Shown here piece after piece: positions 50,366-62,867 of a DNA stretch of 64,000 nt. The notes below the pieces were generated by a model. The model was not told where the DNA came from. It saw nothing but the letters and a program-made list of their open reading frames with translations, and searched no databases. Origin of the DNA: Parus major (lineage: Eukaryota; Chordata; Aves; Passeriformes; Paridae); assembly GCF_001522545.3 (NCBI RefSeq), contig NC_031772.1:1441707-1505706 (forward strand). The letters are read 5' to 3'. The first letter of the stretch is position 1. Each line of letters starts with the position of its first letter. The translations under genes and the position numbers were made by a program.

Positions 50366-51200
50366 CTGGAGATGTTTGTTAATTTAGTTTTCTGTTTGAA
50401 CACTTATTCAGAAGTCTTTGCCTTGATGTCTCAAGTAACAATTTTACTGTGAGCAGTCTCCAAGTCAAAAGGAGTAACTGAACACAAGAAAATCATGCAC
50501 CATGTAGAGGTAATCACAGAATTATTGGACATTTTCTCCTGTCTCTGATGTATTCCAAATATTCCTCTTGAACAAAACTCTGCAGAGCCCTGAGTAGAAG
50601 GGACCACAATGTCAACTCCCAGCTCAGCTTTAGTCTCAGTATTGTTCTGTGTCTGACATGTGGATTAAAAAAAGGGTAACTGTTTCATCATTCTAGGACT
50701 TCAGGAAAAAAATAAAATCTCACATTTGTAGCCTTCTTTATACTCTGGTTGGCACTGCAGAGTGATCCAAGAGTGTCCAAGCTGAATTCTTCTCAGCCTA
50801 ATCCAAAGATAAACTCCAAGATCGTATTGAGTGCTGTGAAATTATTAATGGACACTGGATCCACAAGTGGAAACCTGTGGAGTGTGCAGAGAGTGGGCAT
50901 CACCTTCTGAGTGTCACCATTTGGGGGATGCTAAATCCTCCTCTGCTGTGCAGCCTCAGCTTGAAAGTCAGGTCTCAGGTCAGCTGAGAGCTGAGCTGGT
51001 GAAACACAGAAATGTTTCTGTGCTGCCATTCCTGGTGCCACACGCTGAGCAGCCTTTGAGCAGCTTCCCAAGAGAACTGATTTCAGGGACACAGAGATGA
51101 CTCCCACTGAGGGGGGACAGCCAGAGCAGCATTCTGCTTGCTTTAACAGCACACACAATTGTTTGGCCAAGAGAGACTCATTAAGGGTTTCCAATCCACA

Positions 51201-51206
51201 GGAGCT
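51201..51206. repeat. Target-site duplication, left copy (ggagct)
   Basis: The six bases ggagct recur at 51563-51568. The identity actually extends leftward (ccacaggagct on both sides), because the LTR itself ends in ccaca and the host site happened to carry the same bases. Confidence 0.85.
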
Positions 51207-51562
51207 TGTCACTCTAATAAGGAATGGCTGGAAAGAGATGACACAGACTCTCATGGAGTCAGAACAGGAGAATGCCTTAGTTTATTCCTTCAGCTTTGTT
51301 TTATAGACTGGTTCGTGGAAAGTACAGAAAGGAAACCCTTATTGGTTAGTAAATCACTACATCACCATCATTGGTCAGTGGTGAACAACACCCTCTGACT
51401 TTCTCTTGCCAAGAAAACAAGAGGACAGACAAACAGCACCTGCAAGGCTGTTTTCTGTCTTTGAGGACTGTTTTTAAATCCTCCCATGAATTTCTCAGGC
51501 TAGCTCTCAGGCAGGACTGAGAAGCTATGGGGCCTGCAGTTTCTCCAGAGCTAGCATCCACA
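51207..51562 (-). mobile_element. Solo LTR, same family, older copy
   Basis: This 356-bp element aligns along its length with the LTR at 47331-47697, in the same orientation. On the minus strand it has CCAAT boxes at 51370-51374 and 51341-51345, a TATA box at 51299-51306 and AATAAA at 51281-51286. It starts with TG and ends with CA on the minus strand. Its 6-bp target-site duplication (ggagct) differs from that of the other copy, so the two are separate insertions. In the first 40 bases, all four CpGs found in the other copy are lost here, mostly by CpG to TpG or CpA change, so this one is older. Part of its U3 translates like the other copy's (QEKVRG, then PLTNDGDV), which reflects shared LTR sequence only. 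Confidence 0.88.
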
Positions 51563-51568
51563 GGAGCT
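51563..51568. repeat. Target-site duplication, right copy (ggagct)
   Basis: Partner of 51201-51206. Identical in all six bases. Confidence 0.85.
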
Positions 51569-54500
51569 TTTCCTGCTGCCTTGCAATGCTCTCCCACCTT
51601 TCTGCAGGCTGAATTCCCTCTGAGCCACAGATGTTGCTGCAGTTCCAGCAGCACCAGCAGCTAAAGCAGTGGGGAGCAGAGCCCAGCCCTGCAGTGAGGG
51701 GGAACTCTAGGCAGGCTCACTCCACAACTTAAACAAAGCTCTTTTCTATTTCCCACCTCCCCACGACAACAAAGAAACCCCCTCTGTATAAATCCAGTCT
51801 TCTCTGACTTTTATCCCTGGTTTCTACACTCACCACTCTCCTGTCATCCTCTATCACCAGTTGTATCATGCATATGGAGATGCCAGGAGCTGGTATCTCC
51901 TGCAGGGCTGTACAGGCATTTCTGGCACTGATAACTCACCCTGTGCAGCGCTGGCATGGCAGCAGGAAACAGATTAAGAATGTAGATTACTGAGGGACGG
52001 GATTAGGTCTGGAATCTTCCAGCTCTCTGTGGGAAGGCTGCATGCTCACGTGGCTGCTTTTGGCTCAGTTTTTGGGATTTCATGTTTTCTAGTAGCCTTT
52101 CTATCCCACTCCTCAGCAAAACAAGTTACAAGAGAGTGGGGAAAATTATTTATTGGGCTGCTGGGAGGAAGTTGATTTTCTTTTCGAGTATTTATCAAAT
52201 TCTTTCAAGTCTCTGTGGTTCAACATATTTAGCTACATCAAAGTCAAAGCATACACTCTTGAGCTATTCATTTTCTGTTAAAATCCACATTCTTGGATGC
52301 TGAAATGTTTACTACACTTTTTTTTTTACTAAGCTTTGGAGTTAGTGGTCTACTGGCTGTATCAGTACCAAAACTATTTTGGATGACTGCAGTCTGCAAG
52401 AATATTCACTGAAATGATGTACTGAGGGAACAGGTTCATTGTTTACACTAGGAAGATGAAATTAGGGCTAAACATTTACAGGAAAGTTCCTTTTATTCCT
52501 TTTACCCCCGCAGCCATATTCTCAATCACACATCAGCTCTCCAAACCTGAATTTACAGCAGGAAATAAAGCTGGTGTCATCTGCCATCACAGTAAAACAC
52601 CAGGGTTCACACTGCACTTTTTAGAGGATGGAAATGTTCCCTTCCAGGTGTCGAGGTTTCCTCACACCAGGCTTCTGAAGCAGCAAACTGCACCCCAGAT
52701 GCCCATCCCTCTGCTCTCAGCTTGTCTCAAACAGCTGAGATATATCACCAGATGTCAAGCTGGGACCCAACAGCGGTAAAACATCGCTCAGCACACGGAG
52801 TGTGGAACACAGACCTGCTGCAAACCTCCCCACCACCACTGATTACTCATTAGTGCTTCAGCTGATTACAGAAAACACGAGCTGCTGCTGGAATCTTTAT
52901 TCCTCGGGGTTGCTGCACTCAGGTTTGATGGACACCTTTCCAAAAGGCTGTGCATGAGGTGAAAACAAACAGTGGTGGATGGAGAAGGAGATGAGACTTT
53001 CAGAGGGAGAGGTTGACCTTGAAAATAGATCCTCACTGAGATTCCTCCCACTCCTGTCTGGGATCAGCCTCTCCCCACTCATCTGATGTTCATGTAGAAG
53101 TCCTTCACCTTCCACATGTCCATGCTGACAGAAATCACACAGTACAAAGTGTATTTTCAGAGGCTACAGAAAACCAGAATGAGCAGAAAGGAACTTCCCC
53201 ACCCTCCTGCTCCCAGAGATGCCAAAAGTCCGAGCCACAGATCACTTCTCTGGCTGAAAGGACACAGAAAAAGCTCCAATGTGATCAGCTGGGTCCAGGT
53301 GTGGCCAGATGAGCTCTCAGCATCTCCAAGGTGCTGCTGGCTTTCCAGGTTCCTCCTCCAGAGACAGGCTGGCAAATCAGTGATTTCACAGAGCTAAACA
53401 CGCAGCCTCTGCACTAATTCACACACAGCTGCCACATTTCCAGCCCTGCCTCGTGGCCTGGGAACAGCCAGAGTCGTTTCCACCTCCTACAGCAGAAAAG
53501 TAATTCAATCGACTTCAATCCTTTTTACAAATTAGCCTTCAGCTGGCAATTTCCACTGCAAAACTATTATAACAATTTTCTAACTGATTCAGTTCGAGTA
53601 ATAGCTATTCAATAACATTTTCTGAGTAGGAAGCACCCAGATTTGTCAGTTTGCATGTCTAGAAAGGTCTTTACAGGCTATTATTGTATTTCTTACTCTG
53701 TGTATGGATTGTGTGCCACGAAAAAAATCCACCTGCTTCATTTGTTTCATCACAAAGCACCTCACACACCCTCCCCACCATCACTGGCTGCCAAAAAAAG
53801 CCTCCCCACAGCTCTGAGAAGAGGAAATATGAAATAGAAACAGTCACCTCTCATTGTGAAAGGGGTAGACAGGATTTAAAAGTAACTCTGGTTAAAGAAG
53901 GATTAACCCCCAGTTACCAAGCACAATAAAAGCCTCCAATGTTCCTTCTTTGACCAAAAGGACAAATCAGTGTTCTCACCCAAAAATACGACAACAATTC
54001 AGTGTGGTCTGGTCACAAAGACAAAATAAATTATTGCAGAGCAGGCTATTGCTTTGATATTTAATGGATGATGGAAAAATATAGCTAAAGCAGCATGCTG
54101 GACACCATGGCACAGTGAGATCACTCTTGCAGAGTCCTACAGAAAGTCATAAATCTGCATGAAACCACAGTTTCCTCAAGATGCAAATGAAGAGTTAAAC
54201 TGGAAAACAATAGAGTTCAGTCCATTTAGAGCTGTGGACACTCACAACTGGCCTTCCTCACTGCCTGCTGTGCTTGGCTCTGTCAAACAGAAAAGAAAAT
54301 CTGGGGCGAAAAAAAAAATCAAGTGAGAAGCAATTTTTATTCAAGAATACATTAATCAATTTTTTTTCTACAATATAGGAGACCTATATAACTTTTTTCC
54401 TATATTTTTGTGGTTGCTGTACAGCTTTGGTCTACTTGTTAAAAGAAAAGAGTTGTAATAACTTAAGGGCATTAAACTTCTTGGTTCTTTTATTAAAAAC

Positions 54501-56479
54501 TTCTCATCTATCATGAGAATTCTCCTCACATTCTCCTAATGTGCCTGAAACATTTTTTTTTTTATTGGGTTCTTATTCCAGAGGTCTTGACTTGTTCTGG
54601 TAATTTGCAAATGCTGCCAATCCCTAGCAACGACTGTGTTGTAAAGCTGTGTATTTCTTTTATCATCAAGTTACATTACAGAAATTTAGTACCACTCAAA
54701 ATGTGTTTAATACCTTTCAGAGGTACAACACTAACAACAATGGAGCTACGATTTTTTTAAATTCTTTAAATTTTAGCTGGTTAGAAAAAGTACACAAAGC
54801 ATTATCTAACTTGACAAAGGCCATTTATCACTGACTCTGTCCAAGAGTACAAATAATGAATTTGTTTGGTATTATACTAATCATTATTTTCTGTGAAAAA
54901 AGGAAAAAGCAAAATATTTCTGTGAATTAAATCACAGAATTGTGATGTGATCAACAGCTCTAACTCCAAGAAATGTGAATTAACAACTATCTAAAAATTA
55001 GTTAAGGAGCTGATGCAAAAGATCAGTTCCCAAGAGTTTCAGTTAAAAATTTCTATGATTTCCAAATTAGATATATGTTCCATTAGGGGTTGCACTAAAC
55101 TCCCACAGCTTTTGGCTCTGCACATTTTACTGTAATGTAGAATAGAATAAATTATGTAGCAACCTGTTAGGAGCCAATGGTGGTAGAACTATATTAAAAA
55201 AATAGATTAAGAAAAAGATTACTGAATAAGGGTTTGGCATAAAAGGAAAGGAAAAGCCAATGAAAATGACACAAACTGAAAAAGCTCCCAAAGGAATCTG
55301 ATTTTGTAGCAAAAGCCTTCTCCTGTACTGAGGGGTGGTTTTGGGGTGGAGAAAGGGAGGGTTTGGTGTGAGGTTTGGGGGTTTTTGTTCTCTCTGACCA
55401 CAGAGTAACACAAATCAATGCAATGGGAGCTGCAAGGAACCAGAAAGTGCCACACCAAGGCCTCGAGCTTCTCCTTGAGCATCCCCTGCAATAAGTGATA
55501 TTTGTGAGCAGGGCTGAGCTGTGTTCCCAGAGGGGAGAGCTCCTCTCACCTCACCTGGGCAGAGCTGGGCATTTCCAGGAACCCAAACAGGTGACAGGGA
55601 CAGCTCTGGCACTTTTCTCCAGACCCTCACCTCGGGCAGAGACAGGGCAGGAGCTGCTGCTCATCCCTGGTGTCCCAAACCCTCAATCTAAATTTGCCAT
55701 TTCTCAGGGGGACAGAAACAAAATGCACCCCAAAGTTCAGCCCCTTCTCTCATCTCTTCAAAGCTCTGCCTCACCAGCTTCCCAAGACTGCTCTGCTGCT
55801 CCTGCACAGAAAGGCAAATTAACAGCCTGAAGGTCTTTTGAAGAGTGGGGATAGAAAGCCTCTTGGATATCTCTGTAGATGGCAAGAGATCTTCCTCAAC
55901 AAAGTGCTGAATATACAATTAAATGCTAAACAGTGCTACAGGCATTGTTATATTCAGAATTGTTCATGGAGTAAAATCATCTCTTTCACAGGTCTGACAA
56001 CTGTAAACTCTAATTTTACACAAGAGCTCAACATCTTTGTGAATCAAAAAGACGGATTTGTAAGATACACACATTTGTAAGTCTGAGTGAAACAGATCAT
56101 TTTCCTTCTCAGAGACCTTGGTACTACTTGCCCATGATCCACCACAATTCCATATGTGTAAATAAAATGCCTGTTAAATGTGTTACAATATCTGTAGTCC
56201 CTGATTTGTTTGTTGGTCTAGATTAGAAATGATCACAGAGTTCTCAGGTTCTGTCAGAAAAAACCAAACCAGTTTAAGAGAGGTCAGTTTTCCCAGGAAA
56301 TCTAATGTGGAACCCCAGCTTTCATTCTGTACAAGTCACAGACAGGGAATCATAAGATGTACTGTGATTTTAGTTACTAATTTCTATTTGGAAGTAGATG
56401 TAAGCCCTTTTCCCCTTCACATTTTAAAAAGTTTATTATTAATTTTTTGTAAACCAGACACATAGAAGCAATCTAATTT
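51569..56479. other. Unique noncoding sequence, no gene recognised
   Basis: Frames reach about 110 codons (52456-52779, 55495-55830) without any domain. There is a GC-richer pocket at 55500-55810. A short inverted repeat, atatagg and cctatat with a 3-nt loop, lies near 54374-54390. No repeat family was recognised. Confidence 0.6.
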
Positions 56480-56950
56480 TCAAGAACAGAAATACAAGGT
56501 CAAACCAAAGCTCCCTCCAGTTCAATCCTCCAGCAGCTGCCAAGAGCAGATGACTGAGGAAGCTCATGAGAACACCACAAGTTTCCAGGGATAGAGTGTA
56601 CACAGAGTTCTCTGGGAATGTTCTACACTCCCAAGATTCAGGGGTCAAGAACTTGTTGAGGAAAAGTAATTTTTTTTTAATACAGTAAGCCTTAATAATT
56701 TGAATTTGTTACCTACTTGTCCAATTGCTTTTGAACCCACACAGATTTTATTATCTACACACAATGCATTGGATCAACAAGTTCCACAGCTGAACCTCAT
56801 GCTGTGTGAGGAGCTGTTTGCTTTAATCATTCTGAGCCAACCACTTGCTGAGTTTGATAGCTCTTAATTCTCAGATGGAAGAGACAACTCCCTCCTGTTC
56901 TCTTTCCCCAGCTAATTCATACTTCCTCTCTTTTCCTTCTTTTCTTTTTC
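56480..56950 (+). mobile_element. Probable ancient dispersed amniote repeat
   Basis: The order of blocks resembles an old repeat seen in many amniote genomes. An early part has ctccctccagttcaatcc and then cagctgccaagagcagatg. A later part has aacaagttccacagctgaac, then atgctgtgtgaggag, then a T/A-rich segment. I recall this pattern from reptile, bird and mammal sequences, probably a CR1/L3-like LINE remnant, but I cannot name the family with certainty. It is heavily diverged and has no open frame of interest. Confidence 0.4.
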
Positions 56951-59900
56951 TCAGCCTGAAAGCTCCTGGCACGAGTTACTCCAAACCAACAGTTCCATTC
57001 TGCTGATTATCATGCACATTCTTTTTTAGATCTTCTGCAGTTCTGCTACCCCCTGAGACAAGGATCTAATCAACAGACAAGATGGGATGCCCACGAAGGA
57101 GATAATCATGTTCTTTATTTTCCACTCCCTATCAATGTCCTAACATCCTGTCTGTCTTCCTGGACTGGAACCACGGTCATCCAACAGTTCCATAAGCCAT
57201 GAGAAACATCAAGGCCTGGTTTCAGAACCTGTAATTTCATTTGGAAATCTAGAGCTGCCCAGGATAGCTGGAATGGATGTGGGGGAAACACTGCATTTCA
57301 CTCAGCCACACACTTTTTACATCGTTATCTAGCAGATTTCAGACTGATTTGCCAGCATTTCACAGTGAATGCATTCATCACACTTTGTCTTCCTGGAGGA
57401 GAAATTCTGCTCTGAGTGAACACAGGAGCAACAGAACAGCTTTTCTTTACTCCTGGTTTTACACCTGTGTGGAAATGTCTCCCCAGCCAATGCTGAACTG
57501 CACAAGGTGTGAGGAAGCTGAAATCAGAGTGTGCTGCTGCCAGGGGCTGGGGACTGCAGCATCTCCCTCTCAGGGACAGCCCAATGCCATAAAACACATC
57601 CACATTTTCAATGCATGGCAAGTTACTTAATCTTGAAAAAAAAAATAAATTAAATAACATCTAAGTCTTCTAAATTCAATCCTTTGCAGTTTTGGGCAGA
57701 CGTGGAGTCCTCCAAAACTTGCTTTAACCTTGGCAGGGTATTTATGCAGGGTTAATTAAAGGCAATAACGTGAGCTATATTTTACATACTAGGTTATTTA
57801 AATGTACACTAATATTTAATGTATAAAATAGATGTTGAAACATATTTTGGTCAAAAGCTGTATCAAACTCAATAGAATCCAATGCCAAATTTGATTGGCA
57901 TCAGTTAACAATCCCCTGCTTTTCAGACAGAGAAAATATCAACAAATGCAAATGCTTTATTTTATTTTCACCCCATAAACAGTCATTTTATAGTGTCTAT
58001 TAAGCATTAAAAGTAAACACAATCACAACTCTGGAATTTCCAGAAACATGCAGAACTCATTTAGGCAGCTCCTGAGCAGAAAAAGGTGCCATATAAAGGA
58101 GCAGATTACATTTTTATGTACTCCTTCGGGAATTTTCTGTACAGGCTTCTGTTATCAGAGTGGCAATTCCCATCTTTTGTTTTGTCTCTAACAACCTGCC
58201 AGGATAATTAAACTCACAACTCAGCATGTCTCAGAGCCTGCAGAATCTTCTGGACAGACATCAGAAGACTGGCATGGAAGCAACTCGTGTCTCTTTAATG
58301 GAGAGGAGAAAATCTCCAGCAGCAGATGTCCAGTTAATCCAGCCTCAAAGGCAGGAACAAATGCCAGGCACACAAAAAATCAACCAAAGCAGAAAAGAGC
58401 ACATGTCCCCCTGCCCCAGAAAAGGAGAAGGTCTGCTGGGCAGATCCATCTATTCTATTTGACCTGGCCAAGTGCAAATCCTCAGCAAAAATGCCAGAGA
58501 AAGTCTCCTCATCTCCAGCCCCTTGGTGCTCCCAGAACTGACCCCAGCTCAGGACAAGGATGCCCAAAAAGTAACACAAGTCTTGCAGATCTCCACTGCT
58601 GTCTCACCAAGCTCCCACAGTCCCTCCCAAGGCACCACCTGCTCAGATTACACAAATTTAACCTGGGAACCTCTTTAGACACTGGAATCTCCTGTTAGCA
58701 GTGCCAGGTTATCACAAAGCTCTGTCCCTTGAGAAGTCTCACAACCTCTCCTCTGGTCTAAGCTCTGGTTTATTCCAAGGCACAAGAAAACTCTTAAACC
58801 ATGGGTTCCTCCCTTGCAAGGCCCATTTTGTCAAATATTCTCAGAAAATAAAGATTTGGCTGCAGGAATGGAGTTTTATATAGATAATCAGCGCAAGAGG
58901 AAGGAAACATTTGGAAGCTGTTTGGCCAGCATGTGTCTCTGTCTGTTCAACAGCCCCCTGAAGATACTCAGGAAAGAGGGGATCTATTTTCACTTCTTCT
59001 ATCAGACTCATTTAAGGACATGTTTTGACTCAGTTCTTTCACACTTAGGTCACTCTCCAGGAATAAATTGACTGGATTTTCAAGTTTTTCTTGAAGACAC
59101 TTGTTCAAACTGTTTTGTTCTGCATAATTATCCATAGGCATCAGCTAAGAGCTGGCCCAGCTGACCCCTGGAGCTTCTCCTTGGCACTTCAGACTATATT
59201 TCATGTAGCTCCCACTCAGATTATATTGGCTTCTCCAAATTCCACATGTGGAACTCAAAATTGACTAGGTACTTTATAGAAATACAATTTCTTAATTCAA
59301 GACTAGGTATTGTGGCAATGGCACAGCAAGGAGGGATCAGGCAGATTTGTCATTCACTGCTGAAAACAAGGACAATGCAACCCCCCTTCCCCCATCTGAA
59401 GGGGAAATGTGCAGCTGAATTGTTGGGAGGATGCAAAAAGATACTCAAGACATTTTTGTTAAGTAGGTCCTTTACAAGGGGAATGAATTTTAAAACCAGA
59501 AAACTCAACCTTGTTATAGAATCTGGACTAGATATTACAGAGTTAAACACTAAGGAGCCTTTCTTGTGCATTTGGGTCTTCTCTTTTTAAACAGAAAAAG
59601 AATGAAGTCACTAAGAAGCTTGAACAGCTCAATATTGATCAAAACTCCCATGCATGGTGGTGAAAAAGTTTGTAAGATTGTCCTTTCCCATATTACTGCT
59701 CAAAACTTAAAAATTCCTAATGCATATGCTCACCAGAACTTCTGGAAAAACAAACACTGGTGGAAAGAGAAGGTTTGCTCAGGATAATCTCCTGCTGTTT
59801 GACATTGTCCAGGACCCACCATCAAAAAGTGGGCATAAATAAAATTATTATAAACTCCTTTTGCATCTGTGTCATCCTGGGATCCAAACATCCCACTACA

Positions 59901-61833
59901 AACTGCAGGATGTGGCTCTGTGACTGCTCAAAGCTGTTCCATTTCACAGATTCTTTCCCAAACCAGGGATATCAGGTTGGATGGAACAATAAAAACCAGC
60001 TCTGGGGCCCAGCCTGGGCATCCAGGCTGCTGCAGGAATTGGAGTACCTAGAACCAAGGTGGGTAATAGGAATCCTCAATTAGCACCTAATGACTTCTTC
60101 TGCAATGGACATGAGGGAGTTCCAGTGTCCTCAACACTCTAATGAATGCTTTCCTCAAGAGAAAAAAAGAGATTTTACACCCAGGAAATGGGATAGAGCT
60201 CTTTGCTTTAAACTAGTATTGTGTGCCAGGAGATTCTTACTAAAACATTTTAAAAGCCAACAGATTCCTTATTCCAGTATTTCCAGCAAGGCCTCATTAT
60301 TTCTACTGTCCTCCAGGGTAAACCCCTCTTAAGCTTGGCCCATTTAATATAACAGAAGAATAACCAGAAATCAAATAGAATTTTGTCTGTGACTTGCTGA
60401 ACAGCGTTAAAATAACTCAAAAAAAGTCTGAGTGCTTTGGTGGCAAATTGCCACCTGCCCTAAGAGTGTCCCAAAGGCTCTGTGAAGTGACAGCTGATTG
60501 TTCAGTGCTCTGAGCTTCTTCTAGCACAAACCTTTCATCCCTTATTTCACAAACTGTAGTAGGAGTCAGGAAAGGCATCTTGTAAATAGCTGTACAGTCA
60601 GATCACCTGCACGTGTCACACATTCCCAGCTCCTCCTCAGTAACAGCAGGACAGAAAGGAAATAAAATAACATGGAACAAACCCTAACTCCCAACAGGAT
60701 AAAAGTGCAATAACAGTGGGAGACCAATCCTGATTTCAAGAATTATATACTAACTACACCTAAAATAAAAGATAAACTTCTCTTACAGTGAGGCACATCC
60801 ATTAAAGATGCATGGGTCATTTGTACAGTTGTATTTTTAAAAATATTTAGGCTAAAATTAATAACAAATATTTTCTTTCTTTCAATCCTGAAGAGGTCTT
60901 TGTGAAGATCAAATGATATGAAGTTAATTAATTTTGATAATCAGCTATGTTTGGTATTTTGCCAATTTAAACTGAATATTTTCCAAAAGAAAAAAGAAAA
61001 AAAAAAACAACAAATTTTTATATAGGCAAGTATAAGAAAATCAACAAAAACCAGTGTTTTGGTTATGAAAAAGAGAGATGACATGAAAGTTTTGGGGGTT
61101 TTTTGAGGGGCATTTCTTTTTAAATATGACCTTAATTTCAGGGAAATAGCTGGTCTTGAACATAAAGATCCCCTGCATCTCTTAAAGCACCATAAGGCAT
61201 TTTCTGAACACTTGTCAGGAATTCCTGCTGGTTGCCCATTTGAAATCCTGCAGGTTTCTACTGCATCCTTACACAGGGACTATTTTGAAGCTCTAATTAG
61301 AATAAAGAAGTCCTTGATTCAGTGGAGTGCTGAAGCCACCAAGTGATCATATTGTTAGATTTAACCTTTCCCACGAGATGCATCTTCTGGCGACAAAATA
61401 GAAAATGTAGCAACATTTATTATGTTCTATTCATTACTCAAACATATTGTACAGTAGTTTAGTTGATAAAATAGCAGTGGGGATAAAAATAAATCTTCAG
61501 TATCAGTTCCTTCATTAGTGCACAGCAACATCAAGGGACTGATGCCTTTCATTCAGATGCAGAACCAAACAAAGGAAGGGCTTTCACACCAAAATATCCA
61601 CCCCGAGGATGGTGGGCAGCCCACAAAGTGCAACTGCTCCAAACCAGCACTGCAGGGAAAAAAATTGTGTAAATAAGGGTTTGCTGAACTCGGTCTCAAG
61701 CATTGAACACTGCTTGGCAAAGATTTTTGCATTTCAGGATGACATAAACCAAGTGTATTTACCAAACTTACCCATGGGTGTGTTCTCTTACTGACACTTA
61801 ACAGATTGAGCACTTTTATATGCAAGGATTATT

Positions 61834-61876
61834 AGCATATAATAATATATTATATAATATATATAATATATAATAA
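61834..61876. repeat. AT-rich tract (ataatatat type)
   Basis: Imperfect alternation of ata, ata-atat and tata units, all A and T, between unique flanks. Confidence 0.85.
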
Positions 61877-62847
61877 GAGGAGCCTTCATCTACAGATTAA
61901 CTTGTAACAAACTGCTCACTCAGTGAAGTCCACCGGTGATAAAAATAATGGAGAAACTTGGCCTGTTTTGCATTTTAATCTTTATTGAGCCTGAAGAGTT
62001 TTGAAAACTCCACCCATTGGGAAAAAAAATTTTAAAAAAGATAAAATTACTGTAAATTGCAGTGAAAGATTAGTTCTGCTTTCTGGTGCCAGAGCCTCTT
62101 GGCTTTGTCAGTGTGTGCCACATTTGCATTTTCAGTCATTTTCTCCCATCAAACACTGTACAGTAACAGCACCCAAAGGGTTATTCCGTGATGGAATCCA
62201 CGGGAAGTATCCTAACCCGACTTTTTGATGAAGCAAATCTATTGATATAAAATGCTCAGCACAAGATTAAACCAAAGCCACCAGCCACATTCCAGGCCGA
62301 TTCTTAATTTGCTCTCAGCTGGAGTCTTCATCTAGAGCAATTTGTCTGATAGAACTGGGTGCCTTTCAAATGCATCCCTGCATCTTTTGAAATGTGGAAT
62401 TTTGTGATGTTTGCCTGCATGCTTGTTCAGGGAGTATAATGACCATGGAGCTGCCTCTTGTACACTTTAAAGTCTGACTTCGCTTCCCAAAACAATTTGT
62501 AACTGTTGTCTCCATTGAAAGTTTTTAGGAGAGGAACACTCCACTACATAAGATCAGCTATCATTAATTTTGTTCTTTTGCATTTAGTTATTTTCATTTT
62601 TATTATCTTCAAAAAGCCAGATGATACAGCTTCACAGGCATTCCCATTCTGAAAAGTCCATTTTATTTTCTAAATTTCAATGCTACTTTCAGTTACCAAG
62701 TAAAGTGTAAATGAGATGAGCTCACAAACAATTGGAAAAAGTTACTGCTGTGCTCAAAATATTAAAAACTTTATAGAAGGCAATAAAGGCCCTGCCAAAG
62801 CAAAAATATGCAACTGATAAATTTCTTTGCAGAAAGTGAGAAACTAG

Positions 62848-62867
62848 CTCATATATATATATATGAG
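62848..62867. repeat. AT microsatellite within a 20-bp palindrome
   Basis: Seven AT units are framed by ctc on the left and gag on the right, so the whole 20 bp is a perfect palindrome. It is followed by a short cacacaca run at about 62876-62883. Confidence 0.9.

Larger units (their letters stand above)
47704..51200. other. Unique sequence between the two LTRs, no gene recognised
   Basis: Had the two LTRs been the ends of one provirus, this 3.5 kb would hold gag and pol. I find no retroviral reading frames in it, and each LTR has its own target-site duplication, so this is host sequence. It contains a CR1 tail at 48641-48708 and three short minus-strand open segments with splice-like borders, listed separately. 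Confidence 0.75.

Noticed and set aside
47331..51562. One full provirus with two LTRs
   Set aside because: The LTRs have different 6-bp target-site duplications, clearly different ages, and no gag, pol or env sequence between them.
47470..51654. Related minus-strand peptides in both LTRs (QEKVRG and PLTNDGDV)
   Set aside because: The similarity is due to the shared LTR U3 sequence. The frames start in different places and contain promoter elements.
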